Positions 35,330 to 49,929 are shown, numbered from the stretch's first letter. The stretch is 64,000 nt of DNA from Plectrocnemia conspersa (GCA_009617715.1 VTFK01000160.1:930001-994000); one strand, 5' to 3'. Translations and numbers: made by a program. The notes: a model not told the origin generated them from the sequence alone.

Positions 35330-35900
35330 AGTTTTGTGACCGACGTTTGCCCGCCTCGGAATCGATTGTTTGTTAATTAACCAAAGTTAACATTTGCTTT
35401 CGATATTTCATTCACGATTTATTATACTCGCTTCGAGGAGCGATAAAATCCATGGAATGGAAACATGTCGAAAATTTCCCTTCGAAGGGTTGGTTTTGAC
35501 GTCGAGCTAGGAAAGGGAAAAAAAGTGTGCGGGTCAATAAATTCCTTCGGATTCCGAAAGACGCACCAATAAATTCCGAAAGAGCACAAACCGTTTACAT
35601 ACTGTGTACATATGTAAATGCAGAGCAAAAGATAGGGCATCGGTTGTAGGACAAGGACAAAGTGTATTATATATAGAATATATATGGCATTCATCAAAAT
35701 GTAAATGGGCCGAGCCGTGACAAAAGCAAATTGAACCCGTACAAAACTTTAGTCATCTCCCTTGGGCATTATCTATATTGGAGGTGTATGAAATTTCTCC
35801 TCTTGGCGACTCAAACTTCCAAACACAAATCTATGGCTGCAGAACTTTGTTTTATGACAGTCGACGATGTGGACGGATGATTTATGGTTTGACATATTTT
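35330..35900. promoter_or_regulatory. GC-richer non-coding island
   Basis: Balanced block with TTGTTAATTAACCAAAGTTAAC (its first part an inverted TTAATTAA core, about 35368-35390) and several CpGs. A 91-codon minus-strand frame without domain is ignored. Confidence 0.33.
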
Positions 35901-38325
35901 TGAAGAGGAAAAAATACAAACCCATATACACATATTGTATGTACATATATATCATTGTATTTTAAGAGTTGTCGACTATTAATAAAATATTTTGGAATTA
36001 GTGATTCAATGTGATTTTCACTACAGATAATTCTACTATCATCATAACGTCTCCCATTTATGTTAGTGAACTAATTGGAGTTCGACGTCATGTATAAACT
36101 ATATTATAATACAATATATGTATGTAATATGTGTCTGTACTAATTTTTAAATTTCAAGTGTATTTTGCTTTCTTATTTTCGTGACATAGAATCAATTTTA
36201 CCAATACCTTTGACGTTTTACATGATAATAGTTATAAAAGTTGGTCCTTAATGCCAATGTTGCTTACCTTATTATTAACCAATAAATTTCTAAAAAAATA
36301 TTTCTATAGTTCTTTCTCAAAATACACACTCTTTCACGAGAGTCAAAGAAATCTCTCATGTTGAGCGAGAAAAAAGAAACCCACATAAAATCTAACATTT
36401 TTATTGCCTGCTTTAGAATGAAAAATAAGCCATAAAAGAAATGTCGTAATGCGAGACCTACGTCTCGTGTTATATACCTGATTCGCGATCTCGAGTACTA
36501 TTTCCGCAGTTATGTATTAAATTTGCACATGTCGTGAACGTATCATATATATATGTATATACATATGTACGTAAGATATTGTAAATAAGAGAAATTCTTT
36601 TATTTAGATATTTGCTTTTTTAATAAAATGAGGCTGAGCAATTAAATGTCTCATTATCATTTCTTAATTGAAGCTTTAAAGAAATGTGAATAGAAATGAA
36701 TTCTTGTGTACCCTACAACTACAACATATATTTTTATTTAAGAATTTTAAAAACTTGTAGTAGAGATGAAGCGCAAAATATTTTTATTAACTTGATGTTA
36801 TGATTTTATTAGCAGAAAACTTGTAGTTTAAAAACATTAATTAATTAATCGAATAAATAAGATATTGCGTATGTTTTTGAAGTAATACAAATATTATTTT
36901 CGGAAATTTATCGATAAAAAGTATTATATGTACGAGAGTTGTAAGAAAACAAGAATATGTCTAAAACGATAAAAAAATGATGTATTTATATTTTACGTAG
37001 ACATTCACATTTGATGAATCTTGATTTGAACGCCAAATAAATTTCATGTCTGTTTTATTTTGCCACACTCGACGCGTGCTGTTTTTTTTTTTATATAATA
37101 TAGAACGTAATTTTGTGATAACGTTTTATATGTGAGAAAAAACAGTTCTAGGCTATATGAGTCAATTATAAAGGCCGCTTACTCTAGCTTTAAATTTACG
37201 ACACCTAATAATGAATTAACAATCGTTTTATAGCTTATATTAAAAATCGAAATTGCACAATAGCCACGTTTTCTTCCAAGAGGCAAAAATAATTCTAAAA
37301 AATAAGATTTTCACTAATAATTACTAGCAACCAACGTCGACTACTGTACCTACTCTCAGATACAAATCACCCGACACCCACAACAATATCTACATTTTTC
37401 TGTACATATTTGCTGTAAATGATATATTTTATATAAAAAAGCATTGTCAGAATTTCCAGTGTCTATTGATTGTAAAAGTCTGCCACTTGGCTATCAATTG
37501 ACAATAAATTTAGCAGTTTATTTTTCACATTACACAGGTCAGAAAAAACGGTGGTGTTACTAGTCGAGTGATAGCACCACTCCATATTTACCACCCACTC
37601 ACCATTATATATAAAATCATAAAGTCATATCTGAGTGATGATTTTTTATAGTAAAATGTTTACGTTTACTATGAAAAAAATTCTCACGTCTGATTAAATA
37701 TGTATTTAACCCATATTTAAAGTAAAATAATAGATCTAGGAAAAATATTACTAACTAATGGGTAAAACATGATAGAATAAGCTGCTCGTATATAAATTCA
37801 TCCTTATATCAATTTGGATATGCGCTATTTAAATCAATGGATTAGCATGTAACTCTACTATAGAAATAAATTAGAGGTTATATATATAGACTTCCCAAAC
37901 TTTTTATTCACAAAACCTTGAAATAAAAATTGTCAAAAAATAAGTGGAAAATGTGAGACGAAGATACAATGAAAGACTAAAGAAACATTCTAAGAAATTG
38001 GCCAATAAATTGTTTGTGGAAAGTTCGACTGGAAGATTAAAGATGTCCTGATAAATCGCTAATGGGCGATTCACCCACGTGAAATTTAAAGATAAAAGTT
38101 TTGCTGAATGTCAGGATAAAAAGACATTGCAAAAAATGAAAATAAATATTTACCATGCATATAACTATACTTTATTCAACTGCATTGTAGAATATCTATA
38201 TAAAATATGATATAATATATAAAGTAATACAAAAGGTTCTATGTTTAGAACAATACCACAGCAAAATGTGTATCGTTCATTAAGTAAAAGCTTGACAATG
38301 ATCACTAAAGACCGATTTGGGGCGT
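35901..38325. other. AT-rich stretch with one hairpin, no gene seen
   Basis: About 2.4 kb. An imperfect hairpin with GTGGTG/CACCAC arms lies at about 37552-37586, and TA/TG simple sequence at 36545-36570. Nothing coding supported. Confidence 0.5.
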
Positions 38326-38577
38326 TTACTCTTGAAAGTGGAAAACTGCTGCAGTGCTTGAGTAGTGCGAAAAGGAACAAGAGCTGTACGATGTTCGAAC
38401 ATTAGGTGGGCGGACATCGAGGAAATGGATGACCTGCAATTGTGAGAAGTTTATTTCGGCACGGTTTCTAACAAAACAGTGTAAAAATCTAGACGACGTA
38501 GATTTTGTTAGCTTATAAAATTGTTCAAAATTAAATATCATTGTATGATGTATATTTTTCCTACTTATCAAAGACAC
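38326..38577. other. More balanced block, possibly coding-derived
   Basis: Composition is more even than the flanks. An 83-codon minus-strand frame and two plus-strand frames joined by one shift (including WADIEEMDDLQL and ARFLTKQCKNLDDVDF) are open. I do not recognise either; a decayed gene or transposon piece is possible, chance cannot be excluded. Confidence 0.2.
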
Positions 38578-41500
38578 AGATATATTTTATTTAGTTATCA
38601 GTATTAGTCGTTCAGGTTAATTAGAACGGTTGTAGAAAGTCCAAAGTAGAATAGTCGTAAATGTTGCAGACAGTAAAGAGGCTCTCCTATCTTACAAAGG
38701 GAGTAAGTGTTAAACTATACGTTCCTTTACATCAGATTTTAATAATCGGAACTGATTATACTGTATTGTCAAACTTTGTCTCTCTAATATATTTCTCTTA
38801 CAATAAAACATGTCTACTGAGCAGTTCTAGGATAATATACACAGTGGTTTTATTATTGGTACACCGTTGGGGTTTCTACCTGTTAGCCACAAAAAATACT
38901 ATTTGTTTAGCAAAACAATGCTTATGTTTCGATACTAAAATTCATTATGTAAGTGCTTAGTGAGTGGTAGCACATGGTCATAGAAGTATTGATTGCGGCG
39001 ATTATTGTTTATGGTTTACAAAAGCTTATGGTGGTCATTATTTACGTCTGTCTCTTGGGTGATCTAATATGACGTTTTACCTCAAGGGTTTGTTTATAAA
39101 GTGCTTTTATAAATTTACGCTTTCTAATAGAGAAGTATGTAGGGTATTCTACAGCTTTATTTAAAAACTGAGTAATTAGCAAGGCCTGTATTTTATTTCG
39201 TTGATGCAAAATTTATGATGCTAATAAAATATATTTTTTCACTGAATTGATAAATCTGTTTTTAAATATTTTATACAGTTTTTTGCTACTTTCTGTTAAT
39301 GTTTTAGAAAGCCATAATATTTATTTGAGTCAGAATTTTTTAAAATATTGTAACTGTGACAACCAAAAATATTTACAATGTTTTCGAGGAATATTTTTTA
39401 TGGCAACTATTTTTTGCATCAAAATCACAGAAATTATATTTTAATTGTATAAATCTAAACATTGTAAGTGAAGATGTAGTACTGACAACTAAATTCTATA
39501 AGCTCAGTTATGTCCTTTTTATAATTAAATAAACACTATATAATTTATAAATACATATAAAACTTCAATTTTAGATATGTTGTTTTTGTAGAAAACCAAC
39601 CAGATAACCAATATCGCAAAACCTTTACTTCTCTATATGATAAAAATTTAATAAAGAAGTACATTTAAGAGTAGTGCAGATATAACACAACTCTGATTAT
39701 CTCATATATTGCTGTACTCGCAAAGTATTGAAAACTTACTTTAAGTTCGACACAATAAGCGAGAAAAATAATTTTAACAGCATCCGGAAAAGTCTCGATA
39801 TAAAGTTCTATGTGTATTGGTGAATTGAGCTAGAGACGAAAAGCAATATACGATTGTCTATCGTCGGTTACGATGCTAGGGATTTAACGGTTTAAGTCAG
39901 TGTTTCTTATACTTTTATATATTGAAAACCATGTGTTTTACGGATTATCTTGATAAATATATAAAAAATATGATTCACTTAATAAGATTATACATCTGAT
40001 AAAAAATATTCAAGCTGCAATAGTTTGTGTTTATTTTTCTAAAATAGTCAAATTAGCTTAAGTGTTCTCAAAATTAAATCAAACGTCGATTGTAATGCTC
40101 TTGTATTAAATTTGTGATTTATTGTATGGAAAACACTGTTCTAAGTGTGAGTGTGTATTGTCGTTATTATTATTTTTTTCTGTTTGTAAGCAATATGTTT
40201 CCTGTATGAAAATGTACCACTTCATTAGAATTTATTACGGTGTTCCGTACCGGTGAGCTTTACGACTAAGAAATTTTACCTACGGTACTAAAGCTTTGAC
40301 ACAAAAGCGGTCGTCAAGCTTTCTTTATGCTTTTATTTTTTTGCAGGCAACTGCTTAGTATTTCTTGCTGGCGACAAGGATATAACAATAAAAATATACA
40401 ATACACACATATAAGCATATATTGTGAATGTAGAACAGCAAACATCAATATATAGCATATTGAAGTACCACAGATTTTTAAAAACTTGGGAAAATCTGTT
40501 GGGTAACGCCACTAGATGTACGTCTAACTTAGGTTTTTCGAAATTGTATATATATAGCTTTGTATCTATTCAAATAAAAATAAAATATTTTATGGCACTT
40601 ATGTGCCTATTTTACTTTCACTATTAAATTAATTGTTTATGACAGCGATTCCCAACTTGTTGTAATAGGTACGCGAAATAATGTTTTGTAGCATTTGCAA
40701 CGGTTGTTTATTTTATTAATAAAAGCAAAGAGTATCTGCTATTTTGTCATGTAATCATATTGTTTCATTCTAAGGTTAAAAAATTAAGCAAATGTTAAAT
40801 AAATATTCTTAAGTGTGAGTTTTTCTTTTAGATGGTTCGATTAACATATTAAGATGACTTTTAGAATCTGTGAGCATACCAAGATTTTTAAATTATTTTT
40901 TTAAAACTGATTAGTAACTAAATAACTTCTTTGTTTTGATTGGTTGTTTAAAAATAAAATAACGTGTCTTACGTAAGTATCCAGTGGGAAATACAAAACC
41001 TTTAGAGACAAGCAAATGTGCTCGGGTTTGTGTCGACAATATTGTTAAAGCAAAAACAGATTTGGATGTGGCCCAAATGCGTATACATGGTATACTCCGA
41101 CAACCAAAACGCAAAATTTCTGATTCAGTTCCACTGTTGAAAATATTTGTTTCTTTTGCTCTCAGTAGTGTACTATTTCAACCAATAAAAATAAATTAAC
41201 GTTTTCCAAAGAATAAGAGTGCTGAAAAGCGAAAGCAAAGCAAGTATTGCATTGGAAGGAATTAATATAGCGAAGATGGAGTGAAATCGAATAAAGGAAT
41301 AAACATCGAATTGTTCCAAGAAGGGTTGAACAAAAATTCAAATATCCTTTGGTAAATACTTTTATTTGTCGGCATGTCAGAAATTAGAATTGTTTACTTA
41401 ATCACAATTGCGGTTTCAATCTTCGTTTTTTACGCAAACTCGAAAGCTTTCTCGTCTAATTTAAATCGGATTATTGTCGCTGCGTGCTTTTTTTTGCAGC

Positions 41501-41939
41501 TACTTTTGCTTCGATTATAAAATTTAGTGCAGCCAAAAAGTCACTATAACACACAGTTTAATTCAATCTTTACGATTCCGTTTGAAAAGCAATAATTTTT
41601 ATTGCATAAACTTTATAAATCGTATTAAACTAAATTAAAAAAATAAAGTATATATTATTAAAAAATACGCATCAAGTCGTATACATAGCAATATCATTAA
41701 AATAGTGAAATCAACCATCCCAAATCGAAAGCATGGTATTTGAATATACATATGTAAGACAAGTTTCAAGCATGCGATTTTGCCTCCATTATACGTCCAA
41801 TCATCAATGCCACAAATGTCTTACTAATACACCACATGCATGCAGAATATTCGATATTGTCTATAGCCACATATATACACATCGAAGAATAATGGGCTTA
41901 TTGTGACAATTCCACTCGATGGATACTTATCGACAGATG
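38578..41939. other. Long AT-rich stretch, no gene supported
   Basis: About 3.4 kb. A stem-loop with AAAGCTTTGAC/GTCAAGCTTT arms and one bulge lies at 40290-40322. A 71-codon plus-strand frame (40984-41199) is somewhat coding-like in composition but unrecognised. Other frames look like chance. Confidence 0.45.
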
Positions 41940-42370
41940 CTTTAACATTTTTCGTCTGCACTCGTTCTCTGAGCTTTTAAGTGTGCCCTCTTTCGTCTCC
42001 TGCCAGGGGCCAAAGTGGAGGGTGAGGCCACGTGATGAGAAAGCTCTCGGGAAAGCTTTTTACAGCGAAGGGACACATGGACGAGCTTTCGTCCCGATGA
42101 GACTTCGCTCAGAGAGAAAAAGAAGTAGAAGAAGACGAAAAAAGCGTAGAATCCGCGATTGTTCCGCGAGCGCGACGCATACACGCATTAGCATACCGGG
42201 CGGGGTGCGAACCGCAGAGGAAATTAATGCAAATTTTTTCCTCTTTAAAATTTCCACGGCCGCAAATTGAAATATAAAGGAACCCCTCGATCCATTATAT
42301 ATTCGGGCCTGAACCGCGAAATTAACTAATTTGTTATTTCGCACACAAACTTCGACGCGATCCTTTTTTA
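41940..42370. promoter_or_regulatory. GC- and purine-rich island
   Basis: Dense block with a purine-rich stretch (AGAAGTAGAAGAAGACG, about 42121-42137) and many CpGs. Three frames of 80-95 codons on both strands owe their K/R/E-rich composition to this tract and have no domains. Regulatory reading inferred. Confidence 0.35.
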
Positions 42371-43429
42371 ATGCATTGTGTGGGATGGATACACTGTTTT
42401 ATTTATTTATTTTGTAAATAAAGGAAAAATATTTCAAACAGCAAATATAACTTGTTAAAAATAAATCTAGAATATTTCAAAAGTTTTGGACCTAATATTT
42501 ACGTCATTATTATACATCAGGAAATATTAATTAAGATTTTTAACATTAGAGCAATATTTTTTTCTGTACTGGTTTAATATTTGCATATAGATGTATAAAT
42601 CCTACTTAACTTTAAAGCTTTTTTTGGTTTAAGGAGCTTAAACGTAAAAAAATATTTGCATTACCTAAAGATGTCTTATATTACATTTTAATAAGGTGCG
42701 TTTCTTAAAAACATATACACTATTATTTTCAATTATAAACACAATTTTTTGATAGCGATTCTATAGGCTTTTTTTAAAAAAAACGATATGAGTCATTTGA
42801 TTTATAAATAGATTTTTTTGTAGCACTTCATATTATAATAATAATCTGAAGCGGATAAACATGTTGTCTTCCTAAATCCCATTTCAAATATTTAAAATAT
42901 CACAATCGTTCGACAAAACATAATGTCTAAATGTTAAGCATTTTTAAAAAAACCATCATGTACCTATTTAACGCTCATTCTTGCTTTTCTAAATTACCAA
43001 TGGCAACGCTTCGCCTTTAATATTTTTTTAAAACATTATTGCCATTCTTACACAATGGTTAGCAATAAACAATTTCAGCAACAGTTTCTTTTTAACAGAA
43101 CAAACTCGAATTGATATAACAATTTAAACTACAAAGTTGCTATGACTGAGATATGGCATCTCAAGCATACCACGCGGACCCTAGATTTTTTTTGTCTCAA
43201 AACATGATAAAAATGATCATTCATCAACAAGGAAAAAAGACCACACAAAACTCTCGTTACGACCAGAAAAAATCGCATAAATAACACGAGTTTTGTTCTT
43301 ACAGTAAATATTTTCTGTCATTGAGAGAATATTTCTTTGTTGCGAAACGGTCACGGATATTGCAATACGACCTTGGACAATGCCCATCAAGCGAATGTCG
43401 CTTTCTAAAGGCGTATACATATTTCGCCG
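42371..43429. other. AT-rich stretch, no gene seen
   Basis: No supported feature until composition rises at about 43330, at the edge of a retroelement-like block. Confidence 0.45.
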
Positions 43430-43850
43430 TTCTAAGAAGTGACTGCAGCGATTGGCTGGATGATCGCTGCATAATTGTGATTGGTCTCCGTGGACTCCGA
43501 TAAGGAGTAGGCAGTCACCAGCAGCCACTCAAAGATACCAGCAAACGCCCGCCGCCTGCGGACAATATACTTAATACAGAGAGAGATCAACTTCCGCTGT
43601 ACACTCGCTGCCACTCCATCTACTAGACCTCTGAGAACCTCCTATGGACATCATCTCTGCGCCAATTTTTCCACCACCGCTCAGAGAAAACATCTCGCCA
43701 TTTATCATCTGTCGCAATTGTAATATACTATAATATAATTCCAAATAGATTCCACTAAGCGTCTCACTAGCTACGCAGTCACACCCCTAGGGTTCTCAAA
43801 CCTTAAAACAGCAATGGTCTTCCGTTTTTAATAATCTTGCGTCTTTTAAT
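43430..43850 (-). mobile_element. Decayed retroelement-like fragment, copy 1
   Basis: Balanced-composition block. On the minus strand the first 75 bp (43850 down to about 43775) resemble 55790-55715 base for base in blocks: a TAAAAACG start, TGTGACTGCGTAGCTA versus AGTGACTTTGTAGCTT. A following stretch (about 43690-43626) translates SERWWKNWRRDDVHRRF, matching NWKNLVQFRKRWRTFLEE of the other copy in outline. Two frames of 60 and 103 codons continue below. The W..L..R.RW pattern recalls the C-terminal end of RTE-like LINE proteins. That assignment is tentative; homology between the two copies is better supported. Confidence 0.5.
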
Positions 43851-44748
43851 TGCGCGCATAACGTTTGATAAATATTTATTTTGTACAAAAACTTAGGTTA
43901 ATTGGTACACCGCTCTCTGACGACGTCACGCGTGAGCTGCTAGGCTTTGTCTATTAGTTTCTTACTCGTTATGAAACCCTTAAATATTGAGTTATACTTT
44001 TAGATTTATGATATTATTAAAATATCTTATGTTTCTGTCATATAACCTTGCGTGGTTTAGGTATTGGTAAAACTTGTGAATTATTAAAATTTTGCTAGTG
44101 CTTAGGAAATGTTAACGAAGGCCGACTCCATTATAACGAGAACGTATTGCCGTTACCCACCGATGACATATAGCTAGAACGTGCGAGCGAATAATAATTA
44201 CATTAACAACCACACAAACACTTCAAGGCACACCCCATATATCGTTGAGCCCAAAGACGAGTCTCGTTATGAAACACTCAAAATGTATAACAGTGAATAT
44301 GATTATAATTAATTTTAATACTTAGATAAAAATAAAGTTTTACGCTTCGAAAATCAATAATATAAATACACCTTATTAAGGACTTGATAATTCAAGCACA
44401 TCTTTAGAGAATAAAGATTTATATTAACCAAAATTGGATAATTAATAAATTATTTTGATTTAAATTAAGGCCTTCGTGACCTAATGCGTCACGATGGTTA
44501 AAAAACAATACACGGTATTGGCAATACATAAAAAATATAAGTAGGATGAAAAATAACACAATACAAAGTAAGAAGAAATATCATAAAATTAAAAAAAATA
44601 CGAACTGGATCAGCTTCTCGTAGCTGACATGAAAAAGAGCAATGTGAAATAACAGCGTATTAAGGAAAAGGATGGCGACAGTCATAGGCGTGTCGGTTAG
44701 TGCAGACGTCCCAGCTCTAACGGGTGTCAGCAAAGGAAGCGATCGGGA
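43851..44748. other. Mixed DNA between two retroelement relics
   Basis: Contains a perfect CGTGAC/GTCACG hairpin (44475-44493). The part near 44590-44748 is more balanced and, on the minus strand, directly follows the LINE C-terminal fragment, so it may be the remains of that element's 3' region. Confidence 0.35.
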
Positions 44749-44985
44749 TTATCGAAGACATTTCGGAACCCAAAACTGGAATTCCTGAAAAATAATGTAA
44801 TTTTCAGCAACATCATTCAGTAGTTGTAAGAAATTCTTAGCGACTTTTTTGATTAAAAATAGAGATCCAGATTTAGAAATGTTGCTAACTAATGTGTAAT
44901 ATAGGACACGAATAACTGACGGATCATTAAAATGAAACGTGTTATTCATAACAAAGCCAAGCATATTGGAAGATTTTTAACAAGC
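44749..44985 (-). mobile_element. LINE reverse-transcriptase C-terminal fragment
   Basis: The minus-strand frame reads KSSNMLGFVMNNTFHF, then NDPSVIRVLYYTLVSNI and SKSGSLFLI. This matches the block after the RT palm in jockey/CR1-type LINEs: LGF..R....F.dP..i..LY..LVrs.LEY.s.vW. The W of the usual VW motif is not kept. About 70 residues survive without an internal stop after the initial ATG; one stop lies just before KSSN. No catalytic motif is nearby, so this is a truncated relic, separate from the one at 3.6-4.2 kb. Confidence 0.72.
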
Positions 44986-46379
44986 ATCGTTTACGTGTAA
45001 AGAGAACCTCCACTTGCTCTCAAAAGTAATTCCTTATTTTAATTTTATATTTAATTTTTTATTTTAGTCTACGCTAGAATTGTTTAACATCATTTTAAAA
45101 TTTAATACTAGAATAGCGGTGTTTATGTATCTTATACAATTAAAATCAGTATAATTAAAAAAAAATTGCTTTTAAAAAAAAGTACATTTACAGTGATGTA
45201 TCGGAGAATCTACGCAAAACTTCAATTATTAAAATTTGCTGTACTCTAATTATGTAAATTCGATTTACGTAAAATTCGCCATATGCAGCAAAAATTTGCC
45301 GGATAAATTCGTACATTGTTTTTGTCGTGTGTGAAATCATAAATTTTTAGCAAGTGTGTAAACGTCACTACATATATCCTTTGAGCTCGTTAAAAACAAC
45401 AATGGAATATGGAACAAACAAAAACGATTCATTTTGCAGACAGCCCCTTATTAACGCGAGTTCCAAAAAGAAAACGCAAAACGTGCGCTTCTGTTAAATT
45501 ACCCGTTTTGTGCTTGTGATTAGTGTTTCAAACGATGTGAGTGTGTGTGTTATTTGCTACAATTTTATTAATACGAAAACATAATGATTTTTTGTTTGTG
45601 CTATAAATATTTTGATAAAATAGCTAGAATACGCGTGTAAAAGAATATAAGAGAAAATAGGCTATCATCTTACAACAGCATGTTATTTTACTGTACGAAG
45701 GTAACACGGTTTTTCTGTGTTAACAAAGAAACTGCTGCTAATATACATCAAAAACTTGTTTCTATTTATAGCCAAAGCAGTATGAACAGTCAATTTGTGG
45801 CAAAATAATGAAGTTAATTAAAAGAAGATAGACGTTTAATTTATTATTTAGAAATTGGTAGATTACAATCTATTGTAACTAATAAATTTATTTTACAAAT
45901 TTACATAAATTAACTAAATAGAACTGTTTTTATGATTTTTTTATTCTTTAAAAGAAACGGCCCGATCAAAATGTAGTGGGTAACCCTAGATGGAATTTTG
46001 CGCGGTATCGAGAGCTCATTATTTAGTGGAACAACATTACGTATTAAAACGTTTATTTGTCAGGTGTGAGCATATTAAGCGTGGGAGATAGTCGGGGGTT
46101 TAATATTTTTTTTTTATAATAAAATAAGCGTATATATGTTCTGTTAAGCTATTAAGTTGATGTATTGTCTAGAGATTTTCGCAGAAATCAAACTGTTCCT
46201 TAATAATTTTATTCCCCGGGTGGTGGTACATGCTAAACCAAAAAATTTAATATTTGATATTGAATGTAAATAACAAAAATCAAAGAAGTAGTAACTTAGT
46301 TATAAATTTCAATCACCAAAAGAAGCTTAATAAATAAGTCAAAGTACCAAGTTAATTGTCGATGCTAAATTCGGGACTG
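44986..46379. other. AT-rich stretch, no gene seen
   Basis: Nothing coding supported. A more balanced patch at 45420-45540 has no recognisable motif. Confidence 0.45.
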
Positions 46380-46935
46380 GCACTTGCATTGGCGACCCCA
46401 ATGAAATCGGTCAACCGTGTGTATCATAAACATTTTTCACAGTATCCACCCTCGTTGTCTTCCCGTTATCGAATATCATCTTTCTCCAACGTCTTCCTAA
46501 TTAGCAAGGGTCATTCGCGATCTTCCGCGTGAGCTTTCATTGACAGCGCAACAAATGGGACGAGACGAAGCGGAAAGAGGGAAGCAGAAAAAATACATTA
46601 CCGAAAGGACGTTTTGGGAATAAACGCCGGAGAATCTCCCGGGGAAGATTAAATTAAGAACAATGTTATTCGGAGAAACATCCCCCAGCGAGCAAGGGGA
46701 TGCTGCGCGCAACGCTTTAATTCTAATTATATTCGCCAATCATTTCGTCCGGTTAGCTCTCTGTCTTTGCCTGAAGTCGAGAGAGAGGGATCGATAAGGC
46801 AATTATGACTTTTATACACTCTTCGTTCGTGTATTAATTTTACCGTCGGGGTGTGAGAGCGGGGGTAATTAAAAACGCAGACATTAAAATTAATCCCTGT
46901 AGTTAAACGGAAATTTCGCAGAAAGAGTCGTGCCT
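46380..46935. promoter_or_regulatory. Large GC-rich non-coding island
   Basis: One of the longest islands, about 550 bp. It contains TAAT-type cores (CCTAATTAGC near 46497, TTTAATTCTAATTATA near 46715, GGTAATTAAAAACG near 46864) interleaved with CpG-rich text and GAGAGAGAGGG (about 46780-46790). An 80-codon minus-strand frame has no domain. The TAAT-plus-GAGAG mix suits a developmental enhancer; untested. Confidence 0.4.
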
Positions 46936-48419
46936 ATAGCTCAATACAAAATTTATTCTTATTGTAAGTAATGCCAATAATATGCATGTATAATAAATTA
47001 ATTTTCTTCATTTAAAGTGACTTTAAATTATTCAAAAGTATTAATATAATTTTTTTATCTATTTTATATTTTTATTAAAAAATATTTATGATCTCTAAAC
47101 CACACTAATATTTATTTATAATATTTTAAAATGTACGAAACACGATGCCTGGCATAGATTATTGTTTTATTATGATTCCCTTCTGATTTTTTTCCTGTAA
47201 TTCATATTTATTTTATCTAAGCACAGCAAGGCTACTTATTAATAACAATAAATAAAAATTATTTAGTTTTAAAACAAATTGGGTTTTCATTAAATAATTT
47301 TGTACTGAATTTTTATTTATTATGTTGAGATTTTGGGAAATATTAAAAAAACTTTGGCACGCATATTTTTAGCCTTTTTAAAAATTACTTCTACCATAGA
47401 GAGGTCATAAAAATAAAATTAAAAACTAAATAAAACACTTCACAGAATTACTTTTCATATAAAATATCAACTATTCAATTAAATTACTTTTATTTTTTTT
47501 ACAGCACATTTCTTATAAATAATTTTAATTTAAAGGAAACAGTATATTAAATCAATAAATTATTAAAAAAAATTAAAAATAAGAACATCTAAAATTTTTC
47601 CTTTGTATTATTACTACAATACTATAAAGATGTCATATAGGTTATGTGTCAAAAATATTAAATTCGGTAAAAATGAAATCTATATGTTTTTCTTAATTTT
47701 TCTTAAAAGTATATTTTTTATTATTCAATTAATTTTGAATGATACAGCTTGTCAAATAAATATGTTACTAAAAGAAATTTCAGTATAAAATAATTATTAA
47801 AAAAAATAAAATCATTTTAAAAATTAAAGCAGCTATATCTATAGCATTTCCTTATTATTATATCTACTATAGAAAGGTAAAATAAATTATTTAGTTTAAA
47901 AATATTTTAACAGAAAAGTTTGATTGATGGATTATATGCATATGCACAGATTTACGACTTCATTGCATTGTGAAGTTCAAGTTTATTAAGACAATATTTT
48001 CTGAAACGTCCAATATTTTATTATTAAATAAAAAAAAACTGAGTGACATATTGTACATATCAAAAACAGATCTGTCTATTTAGCTCAGAAAGGCACTGTC
48101 AAAAACTGTCAAACGGAAGAATAAGCCAATTTATCAACACGTCCAAATGGAAAATCCCAGTAACATTGTTTTCGTCGAGTAAAACCGATCTGTAAACGTT
48201 TTTGTTGGAAGTGCACCAAACGTTTTCAATTTCTTGCTTAAACCAAATGTGCTTTTTTATGTAACAAAAATGACTAAATGCTCTTAGTAGAAATAATTAA
48301 ATAGAGTGAATCGAAAACTTTTATTAAAAACATACTCGTTTTCATAAATTAAAATATTCTGTCGTTGTTCCTCATATGCATAAGAAGGCATTTTTAAAGA
48401 TTAGATTAGATTAAAAATG
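46936..48419. other. AT-rich stretch, no gene seen
   Basis: No supported feature. Confidence 0.5.
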
Positions 48420-48680
48420 GGAAAAATTTACATTAACGCACATCGAGGGTGAAGCGTAAAGGGTAGGTCCTATTATGTTTCTCGCGTCATTAAAATTATT
48501 CAAGGGTCAAAGCGGCGCTAAATGCTTCTTTTTCTGCGGCAAAGGTGGGTGTAAAATTTCATTTTTGCATCCCACGTATAATTAGTCCTAATTTTTCCCT
48601 AGAGAGCAAATAATAAATCCTAATGTAGAGAATACTAACGAGCGGGTGTCTTGGTCCGTTTTAAACCATAAAACCCAACA
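48420..48680. promoter_or_regulatory. GC-richer non-coding island
   Basis: Moderately GC-rich block with CATTAACG, GTCATTAAAATTATTC and TATAATTAGTCC sites. No coding frame. Confidence 0.33.
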
Positions 48681-49929
48681 TTATTCATTTGTATGTATTA
48701 TTTCTTAATGTAAATAGCAATTTAATTAAAAGGAACTTATTCTGAATTTTGTATTATTTTGTAATTAATCTAAAAATATTAGAAAAAAATTATGTTAAAT
48801 ATATTTAATAATTATAGCTTAAAAATAATGCAACAATAAAAAAAAGGTTTGTGACAATGGATCAAAATCAGGCATTCTGATTTCTCGATGATTCTTGAGA
48901 AATAAACGTCTAAAAAATACATGCCATCTAAAGTAGAATCAAACATCCTCGTTCTTTTTTTTGAAAAAAAAATTCTTTCAATAGATTACAGTGATTTAAT
49001 AAAGTCGCGTGGGTCCTTAGAATTCACCGAACCATTAAATAATCTGCGAATAATTTCTTTTACATATTTCTGCTTTTGAAGAATAACTAAGGCAGTCATT
49101 CTTTTTTTGCCTGGTGAAAGATTCTGGATTTTGCAAATTTTTAATTAATGACATCAATGTCTGGTTTCTTCGAATATATAATTAATCTTTAATTGTCCGT
49201 TGAAATTTTGAGCTTAGCTCAGAATTGATATTTTCCAATTGTTTTAACAAAAAAATTATGTCCTTTTCGGCTATTAATAAGAATCACAGAAATAATATAA
49301 AAAAAAATACTTTTTGGACTATCGAAAAAAATAGTTTTAAATCAGGAGCAAGCTCTTAGATCACCAACGCAAAGATATAACCGCTGGCGGGTTAGAATAA
49401 TAAAAAATCGCAAATTTAAATCGCAAGTTTAGATCTTCCGAAAAAGAATGGATTTTTCAAACATCTGGCTCCAACACCTTCGTAAAGATTTCTTATCTGA
49501 GTGTCTTCTTTTATTGTTTAAGCATAAATAGGGAACGTTTGAGTGTTGAAAATTTGTAAACAATTTTTCATCATTTCTAGACATTGTTATAAAAAGAGCA
49601 GTAGTTGTACAAATTTATGTTTATATAATCAAAAATGATCTAAAATTTTTTTATATTTTTAAAGAAATGAGCATTTTTTATTCGACATTTTTTCGATAAA
49701 TTCTCAAGAAAAAACACTAATTAATATTATATTATACTATTCTTTAATAATAGGTTAGATCAACTGATTTTTATGTTTTTTATAGGATTTTTACAGAATA
49801 TAGTATAATCTTGCTTCAAACCGAAAAGGATTTTATTTTATATTTAACTATCTATAGGTATTATCCCCATATTATTCGTTTTTGATAAATTTATCTTACG
49901 GATCACAAATACAGCATCAATCAAACGTG
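48681..49929. other. AT-rich stretch, no gene seen
   Basis: Nothing supported. Confidence 0.5.

Noticed and set aside
41942..42344. Arg/Lys-rich frames of 80-95 codons
   Set aside because: The composition comes from a purine-rich tract. Frames on both strands overlap and there is no domain.
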